Shown here: piece after piece, positions 26,809 through 35,009 of the stretch
Layout: each line of letters starts with the position of its first letter
Numbering within the stretch: the first letter of the stretch is position 1
Source of the DNA: Rhizobium sp. WYCCWR10014
Lineage (GTDB): Bacteria; Pseudomonadota; Alphaproteobacteria; Rhizobiales; Rhizobiaceae
Assembly: GCF_001657485.1 (NCBI RefSeq)
Contig: NZ_LXFU01000048.1
Location: forward strand, 124,001-188,000
DNA length: 64,000 nucleotides
Direction: 5' to 3'
Made by a program: the position numbers and the translations under genes
The notes under the pieces: model-generated
What the model was told of the DNA's origin: nothing
Database searches by the model: none
Seen by the model: only the letters and a program-made list of their open reading frames with translations

Positions 26809-28659
26809 ATGGGCAAGACGGTACGGTTGACGATGGCGCAGGCCGTCGCGCATTTCCTGAAAGTACAGATGACGATCGTCGACGGCAAGAAAGTGCCGAT
26901 CTTCGGCGGCGTCTGGGCGATCTTCGGTCACGGCAACGTCGCCGGCATCGGCGAGGCGCTCTATCAGGTGCGCGATGAATTGACGACCTATCGCGCCCAC
27001 AATGAACAGGGCATGGCGCATGCGGCGATCGCCTATGCCAAGGCGAATTTCCGCACGCGCTTCATGGCCTGCACGAGCTCGATCGGTCCGGGCGCGCTGA
27101 ACATGGTGACGGCTGCCGGCGTGGCGCATGTCAATCGTATCCCCGTTCTCTTCCTGCCGGGCGACGTCTTCGCCAACCGTGCGCCGGATCCGGTGCTGCA
27201 GCAGATCGAGGATTTCGGCGACGGCACGGTTTCCGCCAATGATGCCTTCCGTTCGGTTTCGCGCTATTTCGACCGCATCACCCGGCCCGAGCAGATCATC
27301 ACGGCGCTGAAGCGCGCCATGCAGGTCTTGACCGACCCGCTCGATTGCGGCCCGGTGACATTGTCGCTCTGCCAGGACGTTCAGGCGGAAGCCTATGACT
27401 ATCCGGAAAGCCTGTTCGACGAAAAAGTCTGGACGACCCGCCGGCCGCAGCCGGATGCGGACGAGCTGGCAAATGCCATCGCGCTGATCAAGGCATCGCA
27501 GAAGCCGGTGATCGTTGCCGGCGGCGGCGTGCTTTATTCGCAGGCGACGAAGGAGCTTGCCGCCTTTGCCGAGGCCCACGGCATTCCGGTCGTCGTCAGC
27601 CAGGCGGGCAAATCGTCGATCAACGAAACCCATCGGCTGGCGCTCGGCTCGGTCGGCGTCACCGGCACCTCGGCGGCCAATGCGATCGCCGAAGAGACGG
27701 ACCTCGTCATCGCCGTCGGCACCCGCTGCCAGGATTTCACCACCGGCTCCTGGGCGCTGTTCAAGAACGACAGCCTGAAGATGATCGGCCTCAATATCGC
27801 CGCCTATGACGCAGTGAAGCACGACAGCCATCCGCTAGTGACTGACGCCCGCGAAGGGTTGAAGGCGCTTTCGGCAGGGCTTTCCGGCTGGAAGGCGCCG
27901 GCCGCACTCGCCGAGAAGGCGACTGCGGAGAAGAAGGTCTGGATGGAGGCCGCAGCCAAGGCGATGGCGACGACCAATGCCGCCCTGCCCTCCGATGCCC
28001 AAGTGATCGGCGCAGTGGCGCGCACGCTCGGCGGCGAGAACACGACGGTGCTTTGCGCTGCAGGCGGCCTTCCCGGCGAATTGCACAAGCTCTGGCCGGC
28101 GACGGCGCCGGGCAGCTATCACATGGAATACGGTTTTTCCTGCATGGGTTACGAGATTGCCGGCGGGCTCGGCGCCAAGATGGCGCATCCGGAACGGGAT
28201 GTCGTCGTCATGGTCGGCGACGGTTCCTACATGATGATGAATTCTGAGCTTGCCACCTCGGTCATGCTCGGCCTCAAGCTGAATATCGTCGTGCTCGACA
28301 ATCGCGGTTATGGCTGCATCAACCGGCTGCAGATGGGAACCGGCGGCGCCAACTTCAACAATCTGCTGAAGGACTCCTATCACGAGGTGATGCCGGAAAT
28401 CGATTTCCGGGCGCATGCCGAAAGCATGGGCGCCATCGCCGTCAGGGTCGCCTCGATCACCGAACTCGAACAGGCCATCGCCGACTCGAAGAAGAACGAC
28501 CGCACCTCGGTCTTCGTCATCGACACCGATCCGCTGATTACCACGGAGGCCGGCGGCCACTGGTGGGATGTCGCTGTGCCTGAGGTTAGCCCGCGCGAAG
28601 AGGTCAACGAAGCGCGCAAGGGCTACGTCGAAGCACGTGCCGCCCAGCGCATCGGCTAA
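26809..28659 (+). CDS. iolD: 3D-(3,5/4)-trihydroxycyclohexane-1,2-dione acylhydrolase
   Basis: IolD, 616 residues, a thiamine-diphosphate enzyme opening the cyclohexane ring to 5-deoxy-glucuronate. The N-terminal TPP half has HNEQGMAHAA with catalytic Glu, the central domain VIVAGGGVLYS, and the C-terminal TPP motif VVVMVGDGSYMMMN ending in NRGYGCINRLQ. The start at 26809 (MGKTVRLTMAQ) follows GGGAGGCCTCG; the longer frame from 26752 lies in the repeat element. Confidence 0.95.
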   Translation: MGKTVRLTMAQAVAHFLKVQMTIVDGKKVPIFGGVWAIFGHGNVAGIGEALYQVRDELTTYRAHNEQGMAHAAIAYAKANFRTRFMACTSSIGPGALNMVTAAGVAHVNRIPVLFLPGDVFANRAPDPVLQQIEDFGDGTVSANDAFRSVSRYFDRITRPEQIITALKRAMQVLTDPLDCGPVTLSLCQDVQAEAYDYPESLFDEKVWTTRRPQPDADELANAIALIKASQKPVIVAGGGVLYSQATKELAAFAEAHGIPVVVSQAGKSSINETHRLALGSVGVTGTSAANAIAEETDLVIAVGTRCQDFTTGSWALFKNDSLKMIGLNIAAYDAVKHDSHPLVTDAREGLKALSAGLSGWKAPAALAEKATAEKKVWMEAAAKAMATTNAALPSDAQVIGAVARTLGGENTTVLCAAGGLPGELHKLWPATAPGSYHMEYGFSCMGYEIAGGLGAKMAHPERDVVVMVGDGSYMMMNSELATSVMLGLKLNIVVLDNRGYGCINRLQMGTGGANFNNLLKDSYHEVMPEIDFRAHAESMGAIAVRVASITELEQAIADSKKNDRTSVFVIDTDPLITTEAGGHWWDVAVPEVSPREEVNEARKGYVEARAAQRIG

Positions 28660-28668
28660 TATGATTCC

Positions 28669-28692
28669 CGGAAGAGCGTCCCGGCTCTTCCG
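28669..28692 (+). terminator. Hairpin between iolD and iolE
   Basis: A perfect 9-bp stem (CGGAAGAGC, 6-nt loop, GCTCTTCCG) is followed by TAATGCTTTT, immediately before the iolE ribosome site. It could be a partial terminator or an mRNA-stabilising stem that sets the iolD to iolE ratio. Confidence 0.6.
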
Positions 28693-28715
28693 TAATGCTT
28701 TTAAGGAGAATGTTG

Positions 28716-29633
28716 ATGAAGGCCAAACTCGGCATGTCGCCCATCGCGTGGTGGAATGACGATCTTCCTGAGCTCAGCGATGATGTGTCCCTGGAGGAAT
28801 GCCTGCGGCAATCGCGCAGTGCCGGCTTTACCGGCATGGAAAAGGGCCGCCGCTTCCCCGACGATCCGGAGGTGATGCTGCCGATTCTCCGTGCAGCCGA
28901 CGTCACGCTGTGCGGCGGTTGGTTCTCGGGCACGCTTGTCGATGAGGAGCTTGCCGCCAACAAGGACCGCATCGCGCCGATGATCGAACTGTTCAAGGCC
29001 GTCGCCGCGCCCTGCATCGTTTACGGCGAGGTGGGCCGCTCGATCCAGGGCGACCGCTCCAAGCCGCTGGCGACCAAGCCGCGCCTTTCCGATGACGAGA
29101 TGAAGGCCTATGGGCGCCGCCTCACCCAGTTCGGGGAATGGTGTGCCGAGCAGGGCATGGCGCTTTCCTATCACCATCACATGGCGGCCGTCGTCGAAAC
29201 CGAGCCGGAACTCGACGCCTTCATGCGTTACTCGGGCGAAGGTATTCCGCTGCTGCTCGATGCCGGGCATTTGGCCTTTGCCGGCGGCGACGTGCTGCGC
29301 GCCATCGAGAACCACCACGCCCGTATCAACCATGTTCACGTCAAGGATATCCGCAAGCCTGTGGTGGATGGGCTGGACCGCAGCCGACAGTCCTTCCTCG
29401 ATGCGGTGGCGCTTGGCGCCTTCACGGTGCCGGGTGACGGCTCGCTCGATTTCGGCGCCATCGTCCAGCGGTTGGCCGATCACGGCTATGAAGGCTGGTT
29501 CGTCGTCGAAGCCGAACAGGATCCGCGCAAGGCCCCGCCGCAGAAAATGGCCGAGATCGGCCACGCAGAATTGATGCGCGTCATGACGGCTGCTGGCTAT
29601 ACCGTGGAAACGGAAGGCTTTCCTAAGGGATAG
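28716..29633 (+). CDS. iolE: myo-Inosose-2 dehydratase
   Basis: IolE, 305 residues, dehydrates 2-keto-myo-inositol to the trione substrate chain leading to IolD. It is a xylose-isomerase-like TIM barrel: opening KLGMSPIAWWNDDLP, ESVEECLRQ-type helix, SYHHHMAAVVETEPEL with metal His/Glu, LLLDAGHLAFAGG and NHVHVKDIRK. Of several candidate ATGs, 28716 is chosen because AAGGAG lies 7 bp upstream. Confidence 0.95.
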   Translation: MKAKLGMSPIAWWNDDLPELSDDVSLEECLRQSRSAGFTGMEKGRRFPDDPEVMLPILRAADVTLCGGWFSGTLVDEELAANKDRIAPMIELFKAVAAPCIVYGEVGRSIQGDRSKPLATKPRLSDDEMKAYGRRLTQFGEWCAEQGMALSYHHHMAAVVETEPELDAFMRYSGEGIPLLLDAGHLAFAGGDVLRAIENHHARINHVHVKDIRKPVVDGLDRSRQSFLDAVALGAFTVPGDGSLDFGAIVQRLADHGYEGWFVVEAEQDPRKAPPQKMAEIGHAELMRVMTAAGYTVETEGFPKG

Positions 29634-29645
29634 CGGAACAAAAGA

Positions 29646-29797
29646 CCCCTCCCCACCCCCTCCCCACAAGGGGGAGGGACTTAACTTGAGGCACCGCCCC
29701 GCACCAACGGCCACCTTGCAAAAAGGAATGCCGTAATATGGGCGAGACAGCACGGCAGGTTAGCCCCTGCCCCTTGTGGGGAGGGGTTGGGGAGGGG
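29646..29797. repeat. 152-bp inverted-repeat element between iolE and iolB
   Basis: Second copy of the element at 26622, with the same C-rich and G-rich inverted ends and the conserved GACTTAAC and GGTTAGCCCC borders. The interior differs strongly. It lies 13 bp after the iolE stop and 30 bp before the iolB start. Confidence 0.8.
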
Positions 29798-29826
29798 AAT
29801 TTTCCAACTTACGAGGAAAAACACCA

Positions 29827-30624
29827 ATGCCAAATCTCAAGGTGAAACCATCAGGCACGCATGGCCGCGTCACCCATGTCACCCCGGAAAATGCCGGCTG
29901 GACCTATGTCGGCTTCGATCTGCATCGGATGAAGCCGGGCGAGACCGTTTCGGGAGAGACGGGCGATCGCGAAGTCTGCCTCGTCTGGGTGACCGGCAAG
30001 GGCAAGGCATCCGCCGGCACCAAGGATTTCGGCACGCTCGGCGGCCGCATGAACCCGTTCGAAGGCGCCCCGCATGCGCTCTACATCCCGATGGAATCGA
30101 CGTGGTCGGTGACGGCGGAGACCGATCTGGAGCTAGCCGTCTGCTCCGCACCCGGCGGCGGCACCTATCAGGCGAAAGAAATCCCGCCCGGCACGCATCC
30201 GCAGGTGACGCGCGGCAAGGGCACGAATGTGCGCTACGTCAACAATATCATGCCGGAAGATGACAGCTCGGCGCATTCGCTGCTGGTCGTCGAGGTGATT
30301 ACGCCTGGTGGACACACCTCCTCCTATCCGCCGCACAAGCACGACCAGGACGACCTGCCGAACGAGAGCTTCCTGGAAGAGACCTATTACCATCGCCTCA
30401 ACCCACCGCAGGGCTTCGCTTTCCAGCGCGTCTATACCGACGATCGCTCGCTTGACGAGGCAATGGCGCTTGAGGATGGCGATGTAACGCTGGTGCCGAA
30501 GGGCTATCACCCCTGCGCCGCCTGCCATGGTTACGACCTCTATTACCTCAACGTCATGGCCGGGCCGCAACGGATCTGGAAATTCCACAATGCCGCTGAA
30601 CACGAGTGGCTGCTGAAGGCGTAA
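29827..30624 (+). CDS. iolB: 5-deoxy-glucuronate isomerase
   Basis: IolB, 265 residues, isomerises 5-deoxy-glucuronate to 2-deoxy-5-keto-gluconate, the IolC substrate. Bicupin fold with metal ligands in SYPPHKHDQDDLPNESFLEE and a second His/Glu set near the C-terminus (PKGYHPCAACHGYDLYYLN). Start at 29827 follows an ACGAGG element; the frame upstream lies inside the repeat. Last gene of the iol run. IolA and IdhA are not in this window. Confidence 0.95.
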   Translation: MPNLKVKPSGTHGRVTHVTPENAGWTYVGFDLHRMKPGETVSGETGDREVCLVWVTGKGKASAGTKDFGTLGGRMNPFEGAPHALYIPMESTWSVTAETDLELAVCSAPGGGTYQAKEIPPGTHPQVTRGKGTNVRYVNNIMPEDDSSAHSLLVVEVITPGGHTSSYPPHKHDQDDLPNESFLEETYYHRLNPPQGFAFQRVYTDDRSLDEAMALEDGDVTLVPKGYHPCAACHGYDLYYLNVMAGPQRIWKFHNAAEHEWLLKA

Positions 30625-30683
30625 GCGTCGCGTTCGATCGCTAAATAATCTGACAGCGCGAAACCGCCGCTGATGGTTCACTG

Positions 30684-30716
30684 CCTCCATCCACACACGG
30701 ATGGAGGATCACCATG
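30684..30716 (+). promoter_or_regulatory. Hairpin masking the ribosome site of the DUF1127 gene
   Basis: CCTCCATCC (30684-30692), a 6-nt loop ACACAC, and GGATGGAGG (30699-30707) form a perfect 9-bp stem. The 3' arm contains the only Shine-Dalgarno, GGAGG, 6 bp before the ATG at 30714. Folding would block initiation, so translation is probably conditional (temperature, trans-acting RNA or protein). Confidence 0.8.
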
Positions 30717-30941
30717 CACAGCTCGAATTTTACGATACCGGCCCGGAATATTCGCTCTTCGCGCCATAGCCGACCCGGCTTGCTTCTTGCCGTCATCACG
30801 GCAGCCCGCTGGCTGGCGCGCAAGATGAACGAACGACGCAACTGCAATGCGTTGATGGAGCTTTCCGACGAACAGCTGAAGGATATCGGCCTTTCCAGGG
30901 GGCAGACGGAGAGCGATGTTCATGTCTACAGCCGTTACTAA
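30714..30941 (+). CDS. DUF1127 small basic protein
   Basis: A 75-residue protein whose C-terminal half is a DUF1127 domain: RNCNALMELSDEQLKDIGLS followed by an Arg at the GLSRGQ turn. DUF1127 proteins are short, Arg-rich and common in alphaproteobacteria, where some bind RNA and affect sRNA turnover or stress and phosphate responses. Its ribosome site is locked in a stem. Stand-alone gene between iolB and an AraC regulator. Confidence 0.88.
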   Translation: MHSSNFTIPARNIRSSRHSRPGLLLAVITAARWLARKMNERRNCNALMELSDEQLKDIGLSRGQTESDVHVYSRY

Positions 30942-30992
30942 AGTGCTGTTATAAGCACTGTCGGTTCTGGCCAGTCTGATACGGAATATGCA

Positions 30993-31829
30993 ATGTCGCA
31001 GTTCTCAACGGCACCGCTTCTGAAAACGAAGATGGTCACTATTCGTGACATCGTCTGCAATGGCGAGTGCCGTCATAAGAGCGACGAGGAATGCGCCCAC
31101 AGGACGAGCCTCGTCTATCCCTATCGCGGCGTCTTCATGCGGCATGTCGGCCGCAATGATACGGTGGCCGAAGCCAATCAGGTCTTGTTCTTCAATGCCG
31201 GCCAGGGATATCGAATCAGCCACCCTATCGAGGGTGGCGACGCCTGCATCGATCTGGCGATCGACGAGACCATGCTTGAAGAGCTTACGCCGAAGGAGCA
31301 GGCGCAACCCGGCCCGCCCTTTTCCTTCCGCCGCCAGCGCCGGCGGATTGATCCGCGCGCGCAGGCGCTGGTCGCTCTCCTGCGCCACGGTCTCAGCCGC
31401 AACGTCGCCGAAACGCTGGAAGCGGAAATATTGGCGCTGACGCTCGTGCGCCGCTCGCTTGGCGAGCGCACATCGCATGCGGCGGGCGCCAGCGCCGGCC
31501 GGCAGAAGCTCGTCGACCGGGCAAAGCTGGTGCTTTCCTCCGATCTCGCGCGGCGCTGGACGCTTGCGGAAATCGCCTCGGAAGTGGGCGTCTCGCCGGT
31601 TTACCTCACTCAAGTCTTCCAACAGGTCGAGGCCACACCGCTCTATCGCTACCAGTTGCGGCTGCGGCTTGCCCGCGCCCTCGATCTGCTCGGCCAGTAT
31701 GAGGATCTGACCGCGCTCGGGCTTGATCTCGGCTTTTCCAGCCACAGCCATTTCAGCGCGTCCTTCAAGCAGGCCTTCGGGCAGACTCCGGCCGAATTCC
31801 AGCGTTCGGCGCAGCTGCGGCGCAGGTGA
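30993..31829 (+). CDS. AraC-family transcriptional regulator
   Basis: A 278-residue regulator. The C-terminal AraC DNA-binding domain has two helix-turn-helix units (WTLAEIASEVGVSPVYLTQV and the second ending GFSSHSHFSASFKQAFGQTP). The N-terminal domain is cupin-like and carries an unusual Cys-rich start, IVCNGECRHKSDEEC, that might bind a metal or sense redox state. The start lacks a strong ribosome site; a Met at residue 14 is an alternative. Downstream lies a Cys-rich 53-residue protein, possibly a target. Confidence 0.88.
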   Translation: MSQFSTAPLLKTKMVTIRDIVCNGECRHKSDEECAHRTSLVYPYRGVFMRHVGRNDTVAEANQVLFFNAGQGYRISHPIEGGDACIDLAIDETMLEELTPKEQAQPGPPFSFRRQRRRIDPRAQALVALLRHGLSRNVAETLEAEILALTLVRRSLGERTSHAAGASAGRQKLVDRAKLVLSSDLARRWTLAEIASEVGVSPVYLTQVFQQVEATPLYRYQLRLRLARALDLLGQYEDLTALGLDLGFSSHSHFSASFKQAFGQTPAEFQRSAQLRRR

Positions 31830-31931
31830 AAACTCCTATTGATTGCTAAAGATTTCGACAGCGGTGATGCGGTCTTCGATGATCTTATGAACCTGTCCCG
31901 ATCCGGGGACGATCAACAGGAGGATCACCAG

Positions 31932-32093
31932 ATGAAAAAGACCACATGCGCTGCCTGCGACTGCGAACTCGGCGCGGAGACCATCACCGTCAAGCTCGGC
32001 GGCAAGACTGTCGAGGTCTGCTGCCAGGAATGCGCCGAGGCGCTGAATGAGGCGGAAGCCGCGACAACGGCCGCTTCGAGCGGCAAGGAATAG
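31932..32093 (+). CDS. Small Cys-rich putative metal-binding protein
   Basis: A 53-residue protein starting MKKTTCAACDCEL with a second cluster VEVCCQECAEAL, i.e. CxxCxC then CCxxC. The spacing resembles a TRASH/YHS-like treble clef used for copper, zinc or other heavy metals. The start is fixed by AGGAGG 9 bp upstream; the frame extends further but only this part has pattern. A terminator follows at once. Function unknown; a metal chaperone or sensor role is a guess. Confidence 0.75.
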   Translation: MKKTTCAACDCELGAETITVKLGGKTVEVCCQECAEALNEAEAATTAASSGKE

Positions 32094-32105
32094 ACGACAT
32101 CAGGC

Positions 32106-32129
32106 AAAGCCGCGCTCCGGCGCGGCTTT
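32106..32129. terminator. Bidirectional terminator
   Basis: AAAGCCGCGC/GCGCGGCTTT with a 4-nt loop, flanked by A and T runs, lies between the convergent Cys-rich protein and MATE genes. Confidence 0.85.
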
Positions 32130-32135
32130 TCCGTC

Positions 32136-33503
32136 TCAGATCGGTAGAAGCCCGTAGCGCCAGCCGCGGCGTTTGGCGTTCTGCGACAGCACCAGGAAGG
32201 CAAGGATGAACATACCTGCCTCGGCAAAGACCGGCACCATCCAGATCCCCTGCTCGCCGAAGACGAAGGGCAGCAGGAAGGTGAGCGGCAGGGTGAGCAG
32301 ATAGGGCCGCGACAGGCCGAAGATCGCCGCGCGCGGGGCATCGCCGATCGACTGGAAATAGGACGACAGGATCAGCATCTGCCCGAAGAGAAAATAGGCA
32401 CCGATCGTCCAGGGCAGAATTCGCAGGACCTCGGCGATGATCGCGGGATCGGCGACGAAAACGGCGCCGAGGCGGCCGGCCAGCAATTCGACGGTGATCT
32501 CCACCAGGGTGCAATAGACGAGCGCTGCGAGCATGGCGATCTGCAGGCTGCGGCCGACGCGGAGCCCGAGGCCGGCACCGTGATTGTTGCCGACGATCGT
32601 CTGCAGTGCGATGCTGAGGCCAAGCAGCGGCAGATAGGTGAAAGTCATGATCCGGGTGATGATGCCATAAGCAGCCACGGTCGCGGCATAGTCTGCCACG
32701 CTCCAGAGCGCGACGTTGATCAGAATGGCGGCCGAGGCCAGCGATATGCCGATGAAACCGAGGCTCATGGGCGCGCCGAAGGCGACGATGCCGCGCCATT
32801 CTGCAAGAGCCAACCCGGGGGAAGGTCTGAGCGCCGCCGGCCGGCGCCAGCGATAGGCGAGCACGGCTGAGAGACAGACGAATTGCGCTGCGATGGAGCC
32901 GACTGCCGAACCGAGCACGCCCCAATGCATCACCGCCATGAACAGCCAGTTGGCGAGGATGTTGAGCAGCGAGGCCGACAGCGTCACCAGCGTCATGAAA
33001 CCGATCTTGCCTTCGCAGCGCAATCCGTCGAGATGCAGCGACAGGAAGAAGCCGACCGGCGCACAGGCGATCATCGCGCCCATGAACAGCAGGGCACCGT
33101 CGGCAACCGAGGCGTTGCCGGCGGCACCGGCATCGATGATCTGCCGACCCACCGTCCAGTAGACCAGATTAAGGACGAGGGTAACGGCGAACGCCAGCGC
33201 ATGCGCGCCGGCAAACACCCGACGCGCGCCTTGACGATTGCCGGCGCCGAGCCGGCGGGCGAGGATGCTCGCCATGCCGTTCGAGACCAGCGATTGCAGG
33301 GCGACGAGCAGCATCAGCCCCGGGAAAATCAAGCTGACGGCAGAGAGCGCGTCCGGGCCGACATAGGCACCGAGGAAATAGGCGTCGACGACGGTGAACA
33401 GGCCGTTGACGGTGGTGATCGCGACGATCGGTGCCGCCGTTTTGATGAAGACGCCCGGCAGCCAGCCGGTAAGAAAGGCATTACCTTCAGAAAAATCGGT
33501 CAT
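32136..33503 (-). CDS. MATE-family efflux transporter
   Basis: A 455-residue inner-membrane protein with about twelve hydrophobic helices arranged in two halves of the MATE/polysaccharide-exporter fold (FPGLMLLVALQSLVSNGMAS in the first half; NHGAGLGLRVGRS in the second). MATE proteins export cationic drugs or metabolites using H+ or Na+ gradients. The substrate is unknown. No regulator is adjacent on the same strand. Confidence 0.92.
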   Translation of the reverse strand: MTDFSEGNAFLTGWLPGVFIKTAAPIVAITTVNGLFTVVDAYFLGAYVGPDALSAVSLIFPGLMLLVALQSLVSNGMASILARRLGAGNRQGARRVFAGAHALAFAVTLVLNLVYWTVGRQIIDAGAAGNASVADGALLFMGAMIACAPVGFFLSLHLDGLRCEGKIGFMTLVTLSASLLNILANWLFMAVMHWGVLGSAVGSIAAQFVCLSAVLAYRWRRPAALRPSPGLALAEWRGIVAFGAPMSLGFIGISLASAAILINVALWSVADYAATVAAYGIITRIMTFTYLPLLGLSIALQTIVGNNHGAGLGLRVGRSLQIAMLAALVYCTLVEITVELLAGRLGAVFVADPAIIAEVLRILPWTIGAYFLFGQMLILSSYFQSIGDAPRAAIFGLSRPYLLTLPLTFLLPFVFGEQGIWMVPVFAEAGMFILAFLVLSQNAKRRGWRYGLLPI

Positions 33504-33588
33504 GGAGAAATCCGTGCAATAGCGGCCGAGGCCCGATCCGGCTTACGAATCCTGCGTATCCGGACAGCCTCGAAAGAATGAGAGCAAA

Positions 33589-34029
33589 CTAGAGATCGAG
33601 CACCAGATGCGGCACGCCGTTCGAGGTCTTCCGCGGCGACACGCCGTCGGCATCGATCTGCGCGTTCACACGCTGGCGAAAGGCGGAAAAGCTCTCGAAG
33701 GTGACGACATCCACCGGCTCGTCGAAATGGATGGTGATCCTGTGGAGGTCGCCGCCCGGCAGGGCCGAAAGCGCCAGAACTTCGCCAGTGAACGGCTGAT
33801 TGAGATAACGGCCGCGAATATGCGCGCCGACGAAGAGCGGGGTCTTTGGAGCGGCATTGGGCTTCGCCGCAAGGGCCGCAAGCGTATTCCAATCGCGCAT
33901 GCCGTGCTGGCGGGCAATCATTTCCAGGGCCGCACTGTGGGACAGCGTGGTGCCGCGATCGTTCATCGCCTGGCGCAGGCGCTTGGCCTGGGCCTTCAAT
34001 TCTTCAATGGCAGGATAGGTCGTCGTCAT
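33589..34029 (-). CDS. Glyoxalase-related protein
   Basis: A 146-residue protein whose N-terminal 50 residues (LKAQAKRLRQAMNDRGTTLS, MIARQHGMRDWNTLAA) match the helical domain annotated as glyoxalase superfamily protein in alphaproteobacteria. The rest forms a beta-rich domain (GRYLNQPFTGEVLALS). Function unproven. The start at 34029 (MTTTYPAIEE) fits the family; the frame to 34080 adds an unlikely Arg-rich extension. Confidence 0.75.
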   Translation of the reverse strand: MTTTYPAIEELKAQAKRLRQAMNDRGTTLSHSAALEMIARQHGMRDWNTLAALAAKPNAAPKTPLFVGAHIRGRYLNQPFTGEVLALSALPGGDLHRITIHFDEPVDVVTFESFSAFRQRVNAQIDADGVSPRKTSNGVPHLVLDL

Positions 34030-34383
34030 GGCGTGAGCCTTCGAAAGGCATGCTCTTCGACTGCGGATGGGAGCTCGCATTGCCGTCAGTCAGCATGCAC
34101 AAAGGGCCGTGACCATGATCGCGAGGACTTCACCATGGATTTTCATCCGCGAGCGGCCGGCGCCTCGAACCGGCCCTTGTATGCGCGAACGCCGCCGACA
34201 TGTCAAGAATGGCGCATCTGCCTCAGGAATGCGCAGCTTTGGGGCAAATCTGCACGAAATCGGTGCGATTTTCCCGCAGGCTTCACAGAAGCATTCAATC
34301 TTACCGATGTTCTTCAGCAAGTGTCAGCATTCTTCCGCTAATATCCTGTCGTATAACAAGCGGAGGCTAAAAGGGCCTTTCAG
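34030..34383. other. Intergenic region before the first PilZ gene, no gene seen
   Basis: A 354-bp gap between divergent genes. Frames on both strands have Arg/Cys-rich translations without family likeness or ribosome sites. An AAAGGGCCTTT imperfect palindrome sits right at the PilZ ribosome site. Confidence 0.5.
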
Positions 34384-34716
34384 ATGCACCTCGACACAGA
34401 ACACCCCAAACCGGAACGTGCTTACAGGGAATTCAATCTCGACAGGCCCGGCAACATCATCTTCGTCGGCCATCACCTCAGCACCGGAACGCAGGTGCGC
34501 TGCCTGATCCGCACCATCACGCTTGCCGGCGCATTGCTCGAAGTCAGCCCGAACCTGGAAATACCGAGCCATTTCTTTCTCGAAATCCTCGGCATCCATG
34601 ACGAGATCGGTGCGACCGTGGTCAAGCGCGAAGGCGAATTGGTGACGATCAGCTTCAACATGCTGATCAATCCGGAATTCCTGCACCACGTGTTGCGACT
34701 GAACTTCGAAACCTGA
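34384..34716 (+). CDS. PilZ-like domain protein (copy 1)
   Basis: A 110-residue protein with a PilZ-like beta-barrel pattern. It aligns by eye with the second PilZ protein at 37171: FLEILGIHDEIG against YLNILGLAYRIG, and ISFNMLINPEFLHHVLRLNF against VRFINIMDPEVLRRVVRTDF. The canonical c-di-GMP-binding RxxxR is not obvious and the D/NxSxxG motif is lost (ITLAGALLEVS), so ligand binding is doubtful. Confidence 0.72.
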   Translation: MHLDTEHPKPERAYREFNLDRPGNIIFVGHHLSTGTQVRCLIRTITLAGALLEVSPNLEIPSHFFLEILGIHDEIGATVVKREGELVTISFNMLINPEFLHHVLRLNFET

Positions 34717-34918
34717 GGCGTTTTCCGATCCGTGAATCATCGCGGCGCGTCGCCTTTGTTTCGCCGCTCCGTCTTGCGGCAAGGCGCGCGATGATCGGAA
34801 CGGCCCAGAGAAATCCGCGCCATTCCGGACGAGCGAGCGGATCGGCCAAGGGATCATGGCGTATCCGGCGACTGCGGATTTCGATTTCCCTGAAGAGAAC
34901 AACCCAGTTGAGATCCAT
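34667..34918 (-). CDS. Possible small hypothetical protein
   Basis: An 83-codon frame beginning MDLNWVVLFREIEIRSRR with GGAGG 8 bp before the ATG. It overlaps the end of the first PilZ gene on the opposite strand by 50 bp, and its C-terminal part, which lies there, is Arg-rich and unlike a folded domain. The N-terminal third could be real, resembling short basic proteins of rhizobia. No family recognised. Confidence 0.3.
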   Translation of the reverse strand: MDLNWVVLFREIEIRSRRIRHDPLADPLARPEWRGFLWAVPIIARLAARRSGETKATRRDDSRIGKRLRFRSSVATRGAGIPD

Positions 34919-35009
34919 TGCTTCATCCTCCATCTATTTCTTGGAGCACTTGAGCTAAGCCTTCGCGCCCTTCCGATGTAGAGGCGCTGAGGAAAGGGGG
35001 TTTTCATCC

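Noticed and set aside
25399..27831. Long minus-strand open frame (810 codons) opposite iolC and iolD
   Set aside because: Antisense shadow of two well-recognised enzymes in high-GC DNA; translation is Arg/Ala/His-rich with no family likeness.
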